Assembly (NCBI GenBank): GCA_017591395.1
Contig: WEDG01002043.1
Location: 215,146-279,145, forward strand
Source of the DNA: Schistocephalus solidus
Taxonomy: Eukaryota > Platyhelminthes > Cestoda > Diphyllobothriidea > Diphyllobothriidae
Length of the DNA stretch: 64,000 bases
Direction of reading: 5' to 3'
Part shown: positions 21,257 to 32,852 of the stretch, piece after piece
How the letters are laid out: each line of letters opens with the position of its first letter
Position numbering within the stretch: position 1 is the stretch's first letter
Translations under genes and position numbers: made by a program
Notes under the pieces: model-generated
Databases searched by the model: none
Told to the model about the DNA's origin: nothing
Seen by the model: the letters and a program-made list of their open reading frames with translations, nothing else

Positions 21257-21950
21257 GTGCCGCCTATCACATTAGACGCCGTGGGCCCTAAAACTATAAA
21301 CAAAACTATAAACCCTCGCAAAAAATCCCAGCTTGTTAAACCAAGTACGAGCAGTGCTATCGATTCACTCACCAAAACTACTGATTACAATTCGCTGCCC
21401 TCTGCGCCAGGTGCTTCTCAAGAATCTGGCAAAACAGGCCACGAACAAGCATCTGCTCTGCCATCCCCGGCAAATAGTGTCCGAGCAATAAATAATTTAG
21501 CTAACGATACCCCAATGGTCGATACGAATCAAATTGATCGAGAAAAATGCATCATTATACAAGGACTCCCAGAATCGTGTGCAATCACATCCTCGGAGCG
21601 CGTTTCGGATGACCTAGTGCTCTTCCAGGACCTACTTAATATCATTCTGGAATCCTCTTGGAAGAAGAAGTGATCAAAGCATTCCGCCTTGGGAAACGGA
21701 CAGAAAAACTACCGAAATTAACACGCCCTTGACCTCTTTAAGTCGTGCTTGTCAGTAGCGAGCAGTCTAGGCTCATTCTTTCCCAGTGATTAGGCATAAA
21801 AGGCTCCAACCCAGGCGTTTTTTTTCAACGGGACTTCTTACCAGCAGAAAGGCTGAAACGTCGTTTACTAGTTCTAGAACTAAGAAAGCAGTTCAGTAAG
21901 GGGGAGCGGAATGTGATTATCTACAATAGCCAAGTTCGGCGGCGTCCATT
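21257..21950 (+). pseudogene. LINE-B ORF1 protein remnant
   Basis: A Ser/Thr/Pro-rich N-terminal part (21257 to about 21530) is followed by D-R-E-K-C-I-I-I-Q-G-L-P-E-S, the start of the conserved ORF1 core. After a stop near 21671, other frames carry A-F-R-L-G-K (about 21680) and an ending with L-P-A-E-R-L-K-R-R-L (about 21842). These are hallmarks of the RNA-binding ORF1 proteins of CR1/L2 LINEs. Frameshifts and a stop make it non-functional. The start codon is unknown. Confidence 0.65.
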
Positions 21951-22029
21951 TTCTTCCATTGGGCAGGTCCGGTACGGATGACTGCTCAGCCGAGGCATTA
22001 ACTGAAGGCGCAAGCCGCATCGTTAACAA

Positions 22030-22960
22030 ATGTCCCTTAAACCGGAAGTTAAAATTCATGTACACCATTGCGCAAAGCTTGTTATCAAAGTTTGACGAAA
22101 TGCAGACCCATGTATGTGATCTCTCACCAGACTTCATTTCTTTGAGAGAAATCTGGTTGTCCAACCACGTGGACGACCGTGAGTTAACTATTCGAAGCTA
22201 TTTGACTCACTATAAAGAAGCCTAGATTACACTGTCTTGAAGTCCTGATCATCTACCGACCACCAAGAAGTGACTTCGAGGCGAGAGCTCGCTTGCTAGA
22301 AGAGATCAAAAGATTTTCCTCTCGATCCGACGTCTAAATAATGGGCGACTTCAATGCACCACTCATTGACTGTAGTTCAGTATATGCACGCGGTACACAA
22401 ATAGTTTTAGACCAACGTTTATTTGGCATGACACTGAGGTCATTCCTCACTCAGCACGTCTTATTTCCAACGAGGGTGCGGGAGGGACAGCATTCAAACT
22501 GTTTAGACCAGGTGTTTACGAAATCGCTTGATAGTATTGATGAGGTGCAAAGTCAACCTCCCCTAGGTCGGAGTGACCACGTCGTACTTCACTGGGACTA
22601 CTCAATGTTTTCGGTGCCTGAACAGCCCACCAGATTTGAAGAAATATTTGGTGTGGTGACTTTGATCAAATGAAGACTCCACTCAACAACATCAACTGGG
22701 AATCAGCTTTTTCCGGCAATGTGACAGAGGATTGGGAATGGTTCAGTGAGTGTTTGCACATTTTCCTCAGCAACCACTGCCCGATTTCACGTAAGAGACT
22801 GGATTAAAGACCCAAGTGGCTGACTCAAACGTTACAAAAAGAAGTGAATAAAAAGCGGAGGTTGTGGAAGAAAGCACTCGCAGATGAGACTCCTTTGTTC
22901 ATAAAGGCATAAAAGTGACAATTTACCATTCGTATTATCGACTTAAAAAATACTTTTTTT
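22030..22960 (+). pseudogene. LINE-B endonuclease and linker remnant
   Basis: The N-terminal strand reads S-L-L-S-K-F-D-E-M (about 22075). S-L-R-E-I-W follows where S-L-T-E-T-W is usual. The central box M-G-D-F-N-A-P is at 22341. Near the end come S-N-C-L-D (about 22495) and G-R-S-D-H-V-V-L (about 22566), the last catalytic box. Frame changes lie between the first part and 22341 and again near 22670. Lys-rich linker sequence with stops (22680-22960) follows, as expected upstream of the polymerase, which is missing. Confidence 0.8.
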
Positions 22961-22978
22961 TAAATCAATATGAAACAT

Positions 22979-23036
22979 GCGGCTAAGTGTAACTCCGCCC
23001 AGGTAACTCCGCCCTTATTTAACAGTGCTTAGCCGC
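22979..23036. repeat. small inverted repeat made from LINE-A sequence
   Basis: GCGGCTAAG (22979-22987) and CTTAGCCGC (23028-23036) are perfect inverted repeats of 9 bp around a 40-nt centre. The centre holds a near-duplication of TAACTCCGCCC. The left arm and centre resemble 26613-26650 inside the LINE-A linker, so this may be a tiny fragment of that family. Confidence 0.5.
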
Positions 23037-23480
23037 AAACATCCACTTCGCGTTAAACTTCCACAAGAGCAACCCTCCTTAAGCATGAAGAAATAAGACC
23101 TTGACGCCCTGGAAAACTGTTATACCTTTATGTCTAAATATGGTTCTCTTTCCACGATCCTTGATACTATTTTTTGATAGAAAGTTGTCTTCACTCACTT
23201 CTCAAGAATGCGTGAAACTAGAGACTTTTATAAATATGGTTAGTACCGAGTCAATTGACCGCCATAAGAGAGGTTTCAATTTTATTTAAAAAATTTACCT
23301 AAGAGTATAATCCCCCTGGACGTTGCATTTCCTTTCCTTTACTCATGCGTCTTTAACTTTAAAGTCGCTGAAGCTAAAAGGTTGTCTTCATGTAGCAAAA
23401 ACCCGGCAGTTCTGGTCAAACTTTCTTCAGGGATTGAAGTTGACCTTATTTTCTCGTAGCATGAGCACTCAGCTCAATAT

Positions 23481-23915
23481 TTGAAAAAAAACAAGTTTTT
23501 TATCTGTAGGGATAAAACCCCAATGCAACGTCGGGTTTCAACCTCATTAGCAAACAAGAAGCCTTCGTCTACACCTTCAATATCAAAAGTTATCTCAGAG
23601 GTTTGTCCTGTAGCTAATTCAAGCCCACGGCCCTCCGGATCGACAGAAATTTTGATTCCAGCTGAATCTTCACCCGTTAACCTTGTTCCTTGTTTCAGTG
23701 AAATTGTGTCAAAGCCACATTTTTCTCATCCCAAGCAAACCATGCCTGCTATAGCTGCCAAATCAACTAAACATAAGAAAACTCCTAGTAAATCTGAATC
23801 ATTGGCTAATCCAGGCATTAAATCAGTAATCTTATTACCGATGGGAAACCTGCTAACCCCTCAGCATCTAAAACAGCTGCGAATGCTAATGTTAGCATCC
23901 TTCCTAACCCCTTAG
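23481..23915 (+). pseudogene. LINE-A ORF1-like region
   Basis: A 144-codon frame, Ser/Pro/Lys-rich. It begins with C-R-D-K-T-P-M-Q-R-R, a segment that recurs as L-T-P-M-Q-R-R-E in the minus frame 51293-51622, upstream of the other family-A endonuclease. That shared position and motif are the reason for the call. The rest is low complexity and has no catalytic feature. Its role, by family analogy, would be RNA binding. Confidence 0.5.
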
Positions 23916-25429
23916 CTCTACAACTAACCGGTCTCAGTTTGTTTCCTCCAAAAATGCTTTTATATGGAATAATCTTCCACTGCAAATTATTTTGTCGTCT
24001 ACATTAGCTATTTTCAAAACCTAATTACGCAAACATTTAACTTCGGAAGATATAAAGTCCTTATTGTCTGTTTCCTTCCCAAACTCGCAACTTTTGGATT
24101 TCGAAATGGGTCCTCCTGGTATTTGAGGCAGCTCCCTTGATATTATATTGGTCTCTTATTATATTTCCATCATCCTTTGAAGTCAATCTTTGTATTTAGT
24201 TTTTCTTTTCCTCCTTTTAAACTAGCATTGCCAACTCTTGACAACTTTGATACTTTCCTCCGAATTTGCAAACCTGACGATAGTCTCCACGTTTTGTTGA
24301 CGATTGAGGCGGGTTCTGATGGTTTCGCCTCTTTGGTGATGGACTATGCAGTCAGCAAGGTCGCATCTCGATGATGATCTCGTGGCCTTAACTGTCCCCT
24401 GTTCGTTTTGAGCATGTTGTCTACGATGAGTTAATCTTCCCTCACATACACTGGTGTTTATAAACAGTAGCTCTGACTGCTATATTATCTCTCACCTGAC
24501 AAGGAGCGTTCCGAACCCTCATACGTTGTCAGCAACATCACAATACTATCCCATGGCATTAAGCTATTAATTTTTTAGTGAAGCAGTTTTTAACTCCTAT
24601 TTTTTAAAATTAGCGGCTCACCGAACTCCGCCTCCGAATTAACCCGAGGAGTTTTTTTAACTGCTTCTTTTCCAGTTCACCGTTTATGCCAAAGATTGTT
24701 GACTTTTGTTTTAAAAATGGCAAATCGTTTTGAATCGGATATGCTTACCATGCTACTCATTTCTGCTGCTCGTATGGATGCTCGCATAGTGCAGCAACTA
24801 TCCACTTTGTATTTATTTAAACCATGGTACTAAGTTTTAAAGATGGGGCCCTCTGGACCTTCAATATACAATTTATTTATTATATTTAAAAGTGGCCGAA
24901 ATCCCCAAATAATTAACGCTTCTAATTATGTTACCAGTTTTCCGAAATTTTTAAGTTTATTTTTCAGTTTATTTAGTGAGGATAATAGGCAATGCCTTTG
25001 AAAACCCTATTTAGCACGTGTAAATTTACCACTACTTACATAGTATTGGCAAACAGTGAGTAGCAATGTTTTTTACAATATATATCTCTTTTTTTTCGAG
25101 GTCAGACTTCGGGGGGTGGAGAGTAGCATTGTTTTTTACAATATATGTCTGGTTTTTAGAGTTCAGACTTGGAGAGAGGAGAGGGGACGCATGTAATTAT
25201 CCAAGCGTTGTTTGTACATTTGAAGGGAAGTTGCCTCCACGACTGACTGTGCCCTTTTTCCGCCAATTTATGCTAACTTCCCTCAAAATCTCATTTCTGT
25301 GCCACCCCTTATCTTTCAAATTCAACAATCTAGCCTTTCTTTACAATGTTTTTATCCAAATATGCCGTCGTACAATAATCTCAGTTCTCTTAACAGTAAC
25401 ATTTCGAAAAATTGTAGACCAGAGCAATT
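23916..25429 (+). other. LINE-A interior with no clear motif
   Basis: AT-rich sequence between the ORF1-like frame and the endonuclease. A local direct repeat occurs at about 25063-25170 (GTAGCATTG/GTAGCAATG with TTTTTTACAATATAT, then TTCAGACTT or its variant). Short frames here show no domain. I assign it to the element only by position. Confidence 0.35.
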
Positions 25430-25499
25430 TTGTTTCCTTCCTTTCGTTTCTTCTTTCCAGTTTTCTTCTCCGCCACCAAATTATCCTTTTTTATAAATA

Positions 25500-26140
25500 C
25501 TGATGAGCGTTACCTGCAGCGTAGGAATACGCTCACCTTAGTTTCACTCAATGCGAGATCAGTTGTAAATAAGATGGCTGAGCTTAGAACAGTAGCCTTT
25601 GAGCTTGATCCAGATGTGCTGTGCATCATTGAATCCTGGGCTCACTCTGTTATTTATGCCTCAATGCTTGCTATAGATAATTTCAATTTGTACCGACAAG
25701 ACTGCGCTGAAAAACGTGGCGGTGGTTGCCTCCTTTATATTAAGTCATCCTTTGTACATTTTCCTATTCAGCTGACCATTTCGTCCTTTTCTGGAAATGT
25801 ATGCTTTGCTTCAGTCATCTTCCCTCACAATAAAAAGCGTTAATTGGCTGGGTCTATAATCCTCCATGTTATTCTGGCAATGTAAGCGAGCTCTGTGAAC
25901 TATTTGAAAAAGTTGCAGACACTCAATTTGATGTCAAAATAATCGTAGGCGATTTCAATCAACCAAACATTGACTGGCAAGCAAATTACTATCCGCCTAA
26001 ACATCAGAAATTGGTCGATACTATTAACTCTTCAAACATGTCCCAACTGGTCAGATCAGTTACTAGAAATGACAACATTTTAGATTTATTTTTTACAAAT
26101 GATGTCCACCCTCTCTTTATGATTTTTTAATCATGATCTT
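25500..26140 (+). pseudogene. LINE-A endonuclease remnant
   Basis: The frame reads T-L-V-S-L-N-A-R-S-V-V-N-K-M (about 25530), then C-I-I-E-S-W (catalytic Glu, about 25623), Y-R-Q-D and R-G-G-G-C-L-L-Y-I. A stop at about 25841 interrupts it. It resumes with G-V-Y-N-P-P, I-V-G-D-F-N-Q-P-N-I-D-W (about 25945-25980) and L-D-L-F-F-T-N-D near 26085. These are the ordered boxes of an APE-type LINE endonuclease, and the last Asp-His box is decayed. Confidence 0.8.
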
Positions 26141-28215
26141 TTCACAAGTGATCACGCAATAATTCACTGTTGTTTTCCAGTCCCCCTTCTTACTAAGCCT
26201 GAGGGTAAATGCAATAACCTCGACTTTGCTAAAACGAACCATGAAATGATAAATAATTTCGTAAGCAATTTAGATTGGCAAAGCATATTCGCAATAAACG
26301 ATCCAAACTTTTTCCGTTAGCTATTGCAGAGCCTCACAGAACAAATCCAGGCTGTAATCCGGTTTATCATTTTTAATTCAAATACAGCTTCTTCTACTGT
26401 TCCGCATTTTCTCCAGAAAGAGATATAAACAATTACGAAAAGAACTTATAGATTCATCTTAAAGATCTTTGTCATTTCATTTTAAGGATTGCACAAATAT
26501 TTGAATCAGCATCGAAAATTAGGCTCGCGAGAGATACGTGTAGGGAGTCCAGGGCACTAGGTGATGGCAATTCATCCAAAGCTGTTGCTCATATCTTTCA
26601 TGTTCGGTCAGCGGCTAAGTGTCTGAATGTAACTTCGCCCTTATCTAACTGTAACAAAAGTTTTGTTACAGACGATTTGGGCAAAGCAGAGTTGTTAAAT
26701 CCGTTTTTTGCCAACCACTTTAACACTGAAACTAGCCCCACTCCCAAAATTCCTCTGCTTTCAAATTCAATTCTAACAACCATTAATTTATCGCCTTCAT
26801 GTATTCAAAGGAAATAGCTAACCTAAATAATTAACATTCGGTTGGAACTGATAACATTCCAAACTCACTTATTAAACAGTTAAGGGATTTTCCACGTTTA
26901 CTTAGCAAGTTATTCTCAGTATTTTTCGAAAATGGTTTTTACCCGATTACTGGAAAACTTCTATTATAATACCAGTTTTTAAATCTGATTCCCGCTAGGA
27001 AATTCGTAACTATCGCGGTGTTCATAAAACCCCCTTTCTTGCTATCATTTTCGAAAATCAAATTGCGAAATTAATCACGGATTTTTGCATAAGTAATCAA
27101 ATTATCAACTTTTCCCAACACGGCTTCTTACCGGACCGCTCTTGTGATACCTGCCACATGTCTTTTCTAAATCTACTAACCTCTCTTCGTAATGATCATC
27201 TCTCTGTGGTAGTTATCTATTTTAATCATTGTAAGGCATTCGATGAAACGCCTCCTAAACGCCTTCTATCTTAACAAGAAGCTATAGAATTTCGTAGTCC
27301 CCTTACTGACTTTATTAGATCATACCTAAATGATCGAAAGAAAAATGTTTTAGTAGGGTCCTTATACTCACGTGCTACCCCGATTGTTAGTGGAGTCCTT
27401 CAAGGTACCGTATTAGGTCCTTTGTTGTTCTTACTGTATATAAATGATATTTCATCGATAGTTAAACATTCTGAATCTTTATTTATGCTGATCACATCAA
27501 ATGCGTGTATTCCTTCTCTAACTCTACGACCGAACGGTGCCTAGAACAAATTAATTCTGACTTAGACGCTCTTTTGGCTTGAAGCTCCAAATGGCTAATG
27601 GAGTTCTCACCTACTAAGTGTCGCTTCCTGAGTTTTGGGCCTGTAAGGTTGCCGCAACCTCTTATCTTTAAAGGTTGCCCTATGATTGAATGTTCCTCCA
27701 TCAAGGACTTGGGCTTAAGCTACACCAATAAATTAGATCTTTCGCCTCATGCCGATAGAATAGCGGCCAAAGCTGCTCAGATTTTCGGCTTTATTTCTTA
27801 TAATTTCTACCTAACTGAAATTAAATTAAGACATTATCGTATGTTTGTTCTTCCCATTCTTGTATTTTGATGTCCTTTCTTCAGGTTAAAGAACGAATCT
27901 AGCCGTTCAAAAATTGAAAATTTCTAAAGACAATTCACAAAAAAACTCCTATTTCCGACTCTTTCAACTACTTCCTACCTAACAAGATGCCAACTAATGA
28001 AGCTACCATTTCTTTGGGTCAGGAGACTTGAAGCAGTCTTTTGTCTCCTTTTCCGACTAAAAAATAGTTCAACCCTCCCCAAGGTTTCTGTCATTACCCT
28101 CGTTAGTCTTCCTTATAACCTAAGACATTCTGCAATAATTATACCTTCCCATGCATCCTCCAGGTGTAAACGCTCTCTCTCTTCTTTGCTTCTAGGCATA
28201 GTTTTCTTTGAATAA
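26141..28215 (+). pseudogene. LINE-A reverse transcriptase remnant
   Basis: After a linker (F-V-T-D-D-L-G-K-A-E, about 26660), the polymerase boxes appear in several frames: G-T-D-N-I-P-N (about 26838), H-G-F-L-P-D-R-S-C (about 27120), G-V-L-Q-G-T-V-L-G-P-L-L-F (about 27392), and Y-A-D-H-I-K-C at about 27485. The catalytic Y-A-D-D has become Y-A-D-H, so catalysis is lost. A C-terminal part with W-L-M-E-F-S-P-T-K-C and S-I-K-D-L-G-L (27598-27870) is open. Weak similarity continues to about 28215. Confidence 0.8.
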
Positions 28216-28960
28216 TTTGCCAATTGAAATTAGGTCGTTAACTTTTCTATCTGCATTCAAGTGAAGACTGCTTATTTATCTTAACACTGTTTCTATTAAC
28301 CTTTTATTTTACTAATCTTTTCCCAGTAGCTTTCTACATGACTCTCAGAAAGGACCATCGGGAATTTAAATGACCCTCTTGCAACAATTTTTTCGCTACC
28401 TCGTGTCGCCCATGAACTATGATGTCTCCTTATATCACCAGTCATCCAAAAATGACTTCATTCGGACGTACATATTCGGTGGTCCACAATCTAAATTGCT
28501 ACCGTTTCTTTGGATACTTACCATCATCAGAATTCAATTTTGGATCCTAAGATGCTGAGGACTTAAGTTCATGGAAGCATTTTCGTGAGATTTTGTTTCA
28601 TTCGCCTAAGTGATCAAGAACGAATCACCTCGACGTTTCATTATCCCATTCTGAAATGCTACTACCATATTACCCTACTCTACCACCTGAACATTTTTTT
28701 CGTAAGCAGTTTTTTTCTTCTTCCTTCTATTAAACAATGAAGGCTTATTGAACACTGGCTCAATTTTTATGGTAGGAGTTTTTTCCCCTGCCTGTTTTTT
28801 TTTACCATTAATTTTAAAACATCGCTAACTGTTGACATAGCAGGACAAGTTATGTATTTGTACATTTTATCAGCACACATTGTCATAAGTTTATTTCGTT
28901 ACTTATGTTTGCTTAGACAGTGCCTTGCCGGTCCTAACCAAATAAAAATTCTTATTTCTA
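28216..28960 (+). other. presumed LINE-A 3' untranslated region
   Basis: AT-rich sequence with no frame of interest, ending in an A/T-rich tail (AAATAAAAATTCTTATT). The next LINE starts within a few bases at 28964, which is why I place the 3' end here. Confidence 0.4.
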
Positions 28961-28963
28961 AAG

Positions 28964-30130
28964 GCACAAAGGAACAAAGTTAAACGGCTTAGCCTCAGGA
29001 CACGACAGGATTTTGAAAAAGACCTGTTTAACCGGGCAGTAGAAACTCCGAAGTTATTCTACAATAACATTAGAAGGAGCACGCATAGCAAGGACCCAGT
29101 TCACTTTCTAAGGACTAGCGAAATCCTAGAGATAAGTGAGGATGGAGCAAAAGCGGAACACCTATCATAATTCTTTAAATCTATCTTGACAAATGAAAGC
29201 GCATTTAATCCTCCCGACTACGACTTAGATGAGGGTCCAACAATAGAGGCTGTATCTTTCGACGAGGCAAATGTTCATTAAGTGTTTTTGGCTCTGAATG
29301 AGTCTTAATCACCGGGCCCAGATGATATACCGCCAAAGTTACTAAAGGGACTCGCTGCGGAACTGGCAAAACCGTTGTCCATGCCTTTTCAAACCATGTT
29401 AGAAGCCGGCACGTTACCTGCTGATTGGAAATCTGCACGAATCATACCACAATATAAAGGTGGTAGCAAGGTCTCCACAAATAATTACAGGCCAATTAGC
29501 CTTTACTCGATCTGCTGCAAACTCATGGAAAAAATAATAAAGCGAGAGCTATTGCGCTTCTTAGAGCAGCAAAAATTATTATCTGACGCGCAGAATGGAT
29601 TTCGAAGTGGCAGATCTTGCCTAACGAACTTGCTCTTTTCTTTGGAACATAAGACGTGAGAAGTTGATGAAGGAAATGCGCTGCACGAAGTCTACGTTGA
29701 CTTTAAGAAGGCATTTGATAGTGTCCCTCTTCAGCGACTCCTACACAAACTCAACCGAACAGGCATTAGGGGTTATCTCCTCAGATGGGTCAAAAGCTTC
29801 TTATTTGGCCGCTCTCAAACCGTCCATGTCGGTAACCAGCAGTCGGCGGAGGTTGCGGTTGAAAGTGGAGTTCCCCAGGTCTCCGTTCTTGGCCCTTATC
29901 TGTTCATTTTGTACGTAAACGACTGCATCAATGAAATGGATTGTGATGTCGCCCTGTTTGCGGATGATATTAAGCTATGTAGGGTCATCAGAACTGCAGC
30001 TGACGTAAAGCATTTGCAGGAAAACCTAAACCGACTTCAACAATGGTTAAAGGACTGGCTTTTGCCTTTCAATAAGAAAAAATGCCCTATTCTACGATGC
30101 AGTAGAACTAGCACTCCGCACCTCATGGAT
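28964..30130 (+). pseudogene. LINE family C reverse transcriptase, 5' segment (copy 1, interrupted)
   Basis: One reading frame, open from 28964 with only a few stops (about 29168, 29279, 29307 and 29657), carries a polymerase linker and P-K-L-F-Y-N-N-I-R-R. It continues through S-P-G-P-D-D-I-P (about 29310), Y-R-P-I-S-L (about 29490), N-G-F-R-S-G-R-S-C (about 29593), D-F-K-K-A-F-D-S-V-P (about 29700), G-V-P-Q-V-S-V-L-G-P (about 29868) and the intact F-A-D-D-I-K box (about 29958). The endonuclease is missing, so the copy is 5'-truncated. At 30130 the frame stops after a Met-Asp codon pair and resumes at 35715, with family-B sequence between. Confidence 0.85.
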
Positions 30131-30352
30131 AACGTGAAAGACTGTCTCAATGACCTAGATTGTGCAGTTGACATGTTTGCAGATGACATTAAAATATGGA
30201 CTTAAGTCAGCTCCACTGATGACGCAAAATGGATACAATCGACTATCGACAAACTAAGTGCCTGGTTGGCTAGGTGGCTTCTTAAGTTTAATGTATCCAA
30301 GTGCGTGATCCTACACCTAAGTGCTGGTCAAAAAGTATCTCTGAGATGCCAG
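30131..30352 (+). pseudogene. LINE-B polymerase fragment at the left end of the insertion
   Basis: Begins with D-C-L-N-D-L-D-C and the F-A-D-D-I-K-I-W box (about 30177-30200), then A-W-L-A-R-W-L-L-K-F-N. It corresponds to 32620-32832 of the main family-B copy, about 2475 bp downstream. It ends abruptly in CCAGTAC, and ORF1 sequence of family B starts at 30353. It may be a separate truncated insertion or one end of a tandem duplication. Confidence 0.7.
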
Positions 30353-30760
30353 TACACCGTACAAAAAGCTTTCCGACTAGGCAAAACAGACCCCAGCCAC
30401 GACATGAGAATATCCCCAAGGCCTCTTAAAATTATTTTAGAAAATGAAACCCAGGCAGCACTTCTCTCAGAAGGAAAAAGGACCTTACGGTAATCGCACA
30501 AAAAAGTGTTTTTTAAGCCGGACTACGAGCCGAGTGAACGGCTGAAAATGAGGGAACTGCGGAAAGAATTGATGGAGAGAGTTGGCAGAGGAGAGAAACG
30601 GCTGAAAAACAAAGACGGTCAAATAGTGCAGATAAATGTGTCCTTCCTGTGGCTTAAACCTGTAACAATGAAGGCTGGGTCTCCCCGACGAATCGATCAT
30701 TGAAATTTATCTCCGAAAATGTACAAAGCCTGTTCAAAAAGTTGGACGAACTTAGAAACG
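30353..30760 (+). pseudogene. LINE-B ORF1 C-terminal part (copy 2)
   Basis: Reads K-A-F-R-L-G-K (about 30367), R-P-L-K-I-I-L (about 30421), then V-F-F-K-P-D-Y-E-P-S-E-R-L-K-M-R (about 30507) and a basic tail. Copy 1 at 21257-21950 carries the same order. A stop separates the two parts at about 30490. This is the nucleic-acid-binding ORF1 type of CR1/L2 elements. The N-terminal half is absent. Confidence 0.7.
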
Positions 30761-31470
30761 TTGTTGACTAAATTAAACGAGACGTTTTTGCTGTTACTGA
30801 AACGTGGCTTACTGCAAAAATAACTGATTCCGGAATATCACTCAGAGGATATAAGCACTTCAGGAGAGACAGACCAAGTTGAGGAGGAGGAGTCATCGTT
30901 TATGTCACTAGCTGACATATATATTCCATTACGCGATGGGGACTTCTTAAGCATTACTGTATCTGCTAAGTATTCCAGACCACTGACGATATCGGTTGTG
31001 TACCGTTCACCTTATTAGAATTCCGATGATGATCTCATTCTCATAACGGAACTCTTCAAAGTCAGCGAGAACAAAGATGTCCTCATTGTTGGGGATTTAA
31101 ACGCTCCTGATATTGACTGGAAAATCTGGACTGCGCAGGGAATGCCATATAACTTTAACCACAAACTTCTTCAATGGGCAACAGACAAACTTCTCTCTCA
31201 GTTCGTCACCTTTGGAACATGGACGAGAGAAGGACAGCAGTCAAACTGTCTTGACCTCATTTTTACCCGAGATGAGGAAAATGTGCTAGACCTACAGGAT
31301 CAACAACTATTAGGGTCAAGTGATCACATAACGCTGTGCTTCGAGTACATCCTGTTTTCAAAACCAAATTTACACGATACTTGGGTAAGAAATCATTTGG
31401 AAGGGGGACTACTCACTTATGAGAAGACAACTGTCAGAGATATCCTGGGAAACAGAACAATATGGTGAAA
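30700..31470 (+). pseudogene. LINE-B endonuclease (copy 2)
   Basis: Boxes in order: N-V-Q-S-L-F-K-K-L-D-E-L (about 30717), A-V-T-E-T-W-L (about 30791), R-D-R-P-S (about 30867), V-Y-R-S-P-Y (about 31000), V-G-D-L-N-A-P-D-I-D-W (about 31088), Q-S-N-C-L-D (about 31240) and G-S-S-D-H-I-T-L (about 31314). Most catalytic residues survive, but the G-D-F-N box reads G-D-L-N and several stops and shifts occur. Confidence 0.8.
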
Positions 31471-32852
31471 CCAATAAAGATTGGACGACATAGAGTTCGT
31501 TATTGAAAAGAATTCTTTACCTCTACTGTCCTCTTAGGAGAAAGACAACCACAAACCGCCCAAAGTGGATAAACTCAAATTTGCAGGCCTCTTTCAAAAA
31601 AGAAATCGCTTCTAGAGGCGTTACAGACAAACCGGCTCCAATGCTCACTTACGGGAATATAAGCAGCAACTCAACGTTTGTAAATGTGAGGCTGCTAAGC
31701 TGCGTAGGAAGTTCGAACTAAACATACTGCAAAAATCGTTGGAACACCCCAAATTGCTATATGGCTACATACGGAGTACAAAGAGAACTCAGGAAATGAT
31801 TCCTGCCCTTAGGACTGCAGATGGTAACATGGAAACTGACGACCAGGTTAAAGCATCTCTTCTTTCCAAATTCTTCCAGAACATCTTCACCAGAGAGCCT
31901 TATAATTTTGCTTCTATTCAACCAGTTGGTCAACCAATGTTTTCACCCCCTTTCTCTTTCTTCTCCACCTCCTTCCTCATCCACAACAAAGGACCAAGAC
32001 CTAGAATTTTCACCGACCGTAGTTAAAACTCAATTACTCCGTATAAAGCCAGCCAAGTCGCCTGGGCCGGATAGAATTCTTGCATTAGCACTTAGAGAAC
32101 GTGCTAACGAACTGTGTGTACCACTGTCCATCATATTCCAAAAGTCCTTTGAAGAAAGCAAACTCCCGGAAGAATGGAAGTGCGCATTCATCGCCATGAT
32201 CTATAAAAGAGGTTCACGACTCGACTGCGACTTTTATAGCGTGTAAATAATGGAGCGTATTATCAAGAGGCATTTAATGCGTTATCTGGATACAACCACA
32301 TCCTATGTGATGCCCAACACGGCTTCCGTCCAGGACGTTCCTCTCTCACGAGTGCCTTCAGTCGCACAAGAAATGGACGAGGGCCACAAATAAGGGTTAT
32401 GCAGTAGATGTTGTATTTTTTGACTTCAAAAGGGGCCTTTTACAGAAGATTTTGAACGTAGGAATTCAAGGAAAACTTTTCAATTGGATCAAGAGTTTCT
32501 TGTCTTTCAGAGAACAGAGAGTTGTTGTTGGAAACTGTAGCTCAGAATGGGCAAAAGTAGAAAATGGTGTTCCCCAGGGTTCTGTTTTTGGCAACCTACT
32601 CTTTCTGATCTACGTGAATGTCTCAGTGACCTAGATTGTAAAGCTGTCATGTTTGCAGATGACATAAAAATATGGACTGAAGTCAGCTGCGCTGATGACG
32701 CAAAAGGTTTACAATCGAAAATTGACAAACTATGTGCCTGGTCGGCTAGGTAGCTTCTTAAGTTTAATGTATCCAAGTGCGTGATCCTTCAAATAAGGGC
32801 CGGTCGAAAAGTATCTCTGAGACACCAGTACGTTATTAATGGCACTGCAACG
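31471..32852 (+). pseudogene. LINE-B reverse transcriptase (copy 2)
   Basis: A linker with P-K-W-I-N-S-N-L is followed by K-S-P-G-P-D-R-I-L (about 32055), E-W-K-C-A-F-I-A-M-I-Y-K (about 32170) and, after frame changes, G-V-P-Q-G-S-V-F-G-N (about 32566) and F-A-D-D-I-K-I-W (about 32651). The box 4-5 region is disturbed: the text between D-L-L-F-L-I-Y-V-N and S-D-L-D is shortened. Polymerase of target-primed reverse transcription; dead by frameshifts. Confidence 0.8.

Larger units (their letters stand above)
21100..22960 (+). mobile_element. LINE family B (CR1/L2-like), ORF1 and endonuclease part (copy 1)
   Basis: Two coding regions in the order of a CR1/L2-like LINE are present, both broken, and the copy stops within the linker before the polymerase at about 22960. 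Its closest relative in the window is the element at 30353-33460, which shares the A-F-R-L-G-K segment, the ORF1 end and the Q-H/Q-S-N-C-L-D endonuclease segment. No polymerase piece follows, so it is 3'-truncated or interrupted. Confidence 0.75.
23481..28960 (+). mobile_element. LINE family A (CR1/L2-like), copy 1
   Basis: A long decayed non-LTR element: an ORF1-like region (23481-23915), a stretch of about 1.5 kb with no clear motif, an endonuclease (25500-26140), a polymerase (26790 to about 28215) and a 3' region ending near 28960 with AATAAAAATTCTTATT. Its limits are uncertain at the 5' side. A second copy of the family lies on minus at 42930-43730 plus 48890-51622. The next element, LINE-C, begins directly at 28964. 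Confidence 0.75.

Noticed and set aside
29800..30000. Host telomerase or other cellular reverse transcriptase
   Set aside because: Box order, the F-A-D-D-I-K context and the repeated occurrence fit CR1/L2-like LINEs.
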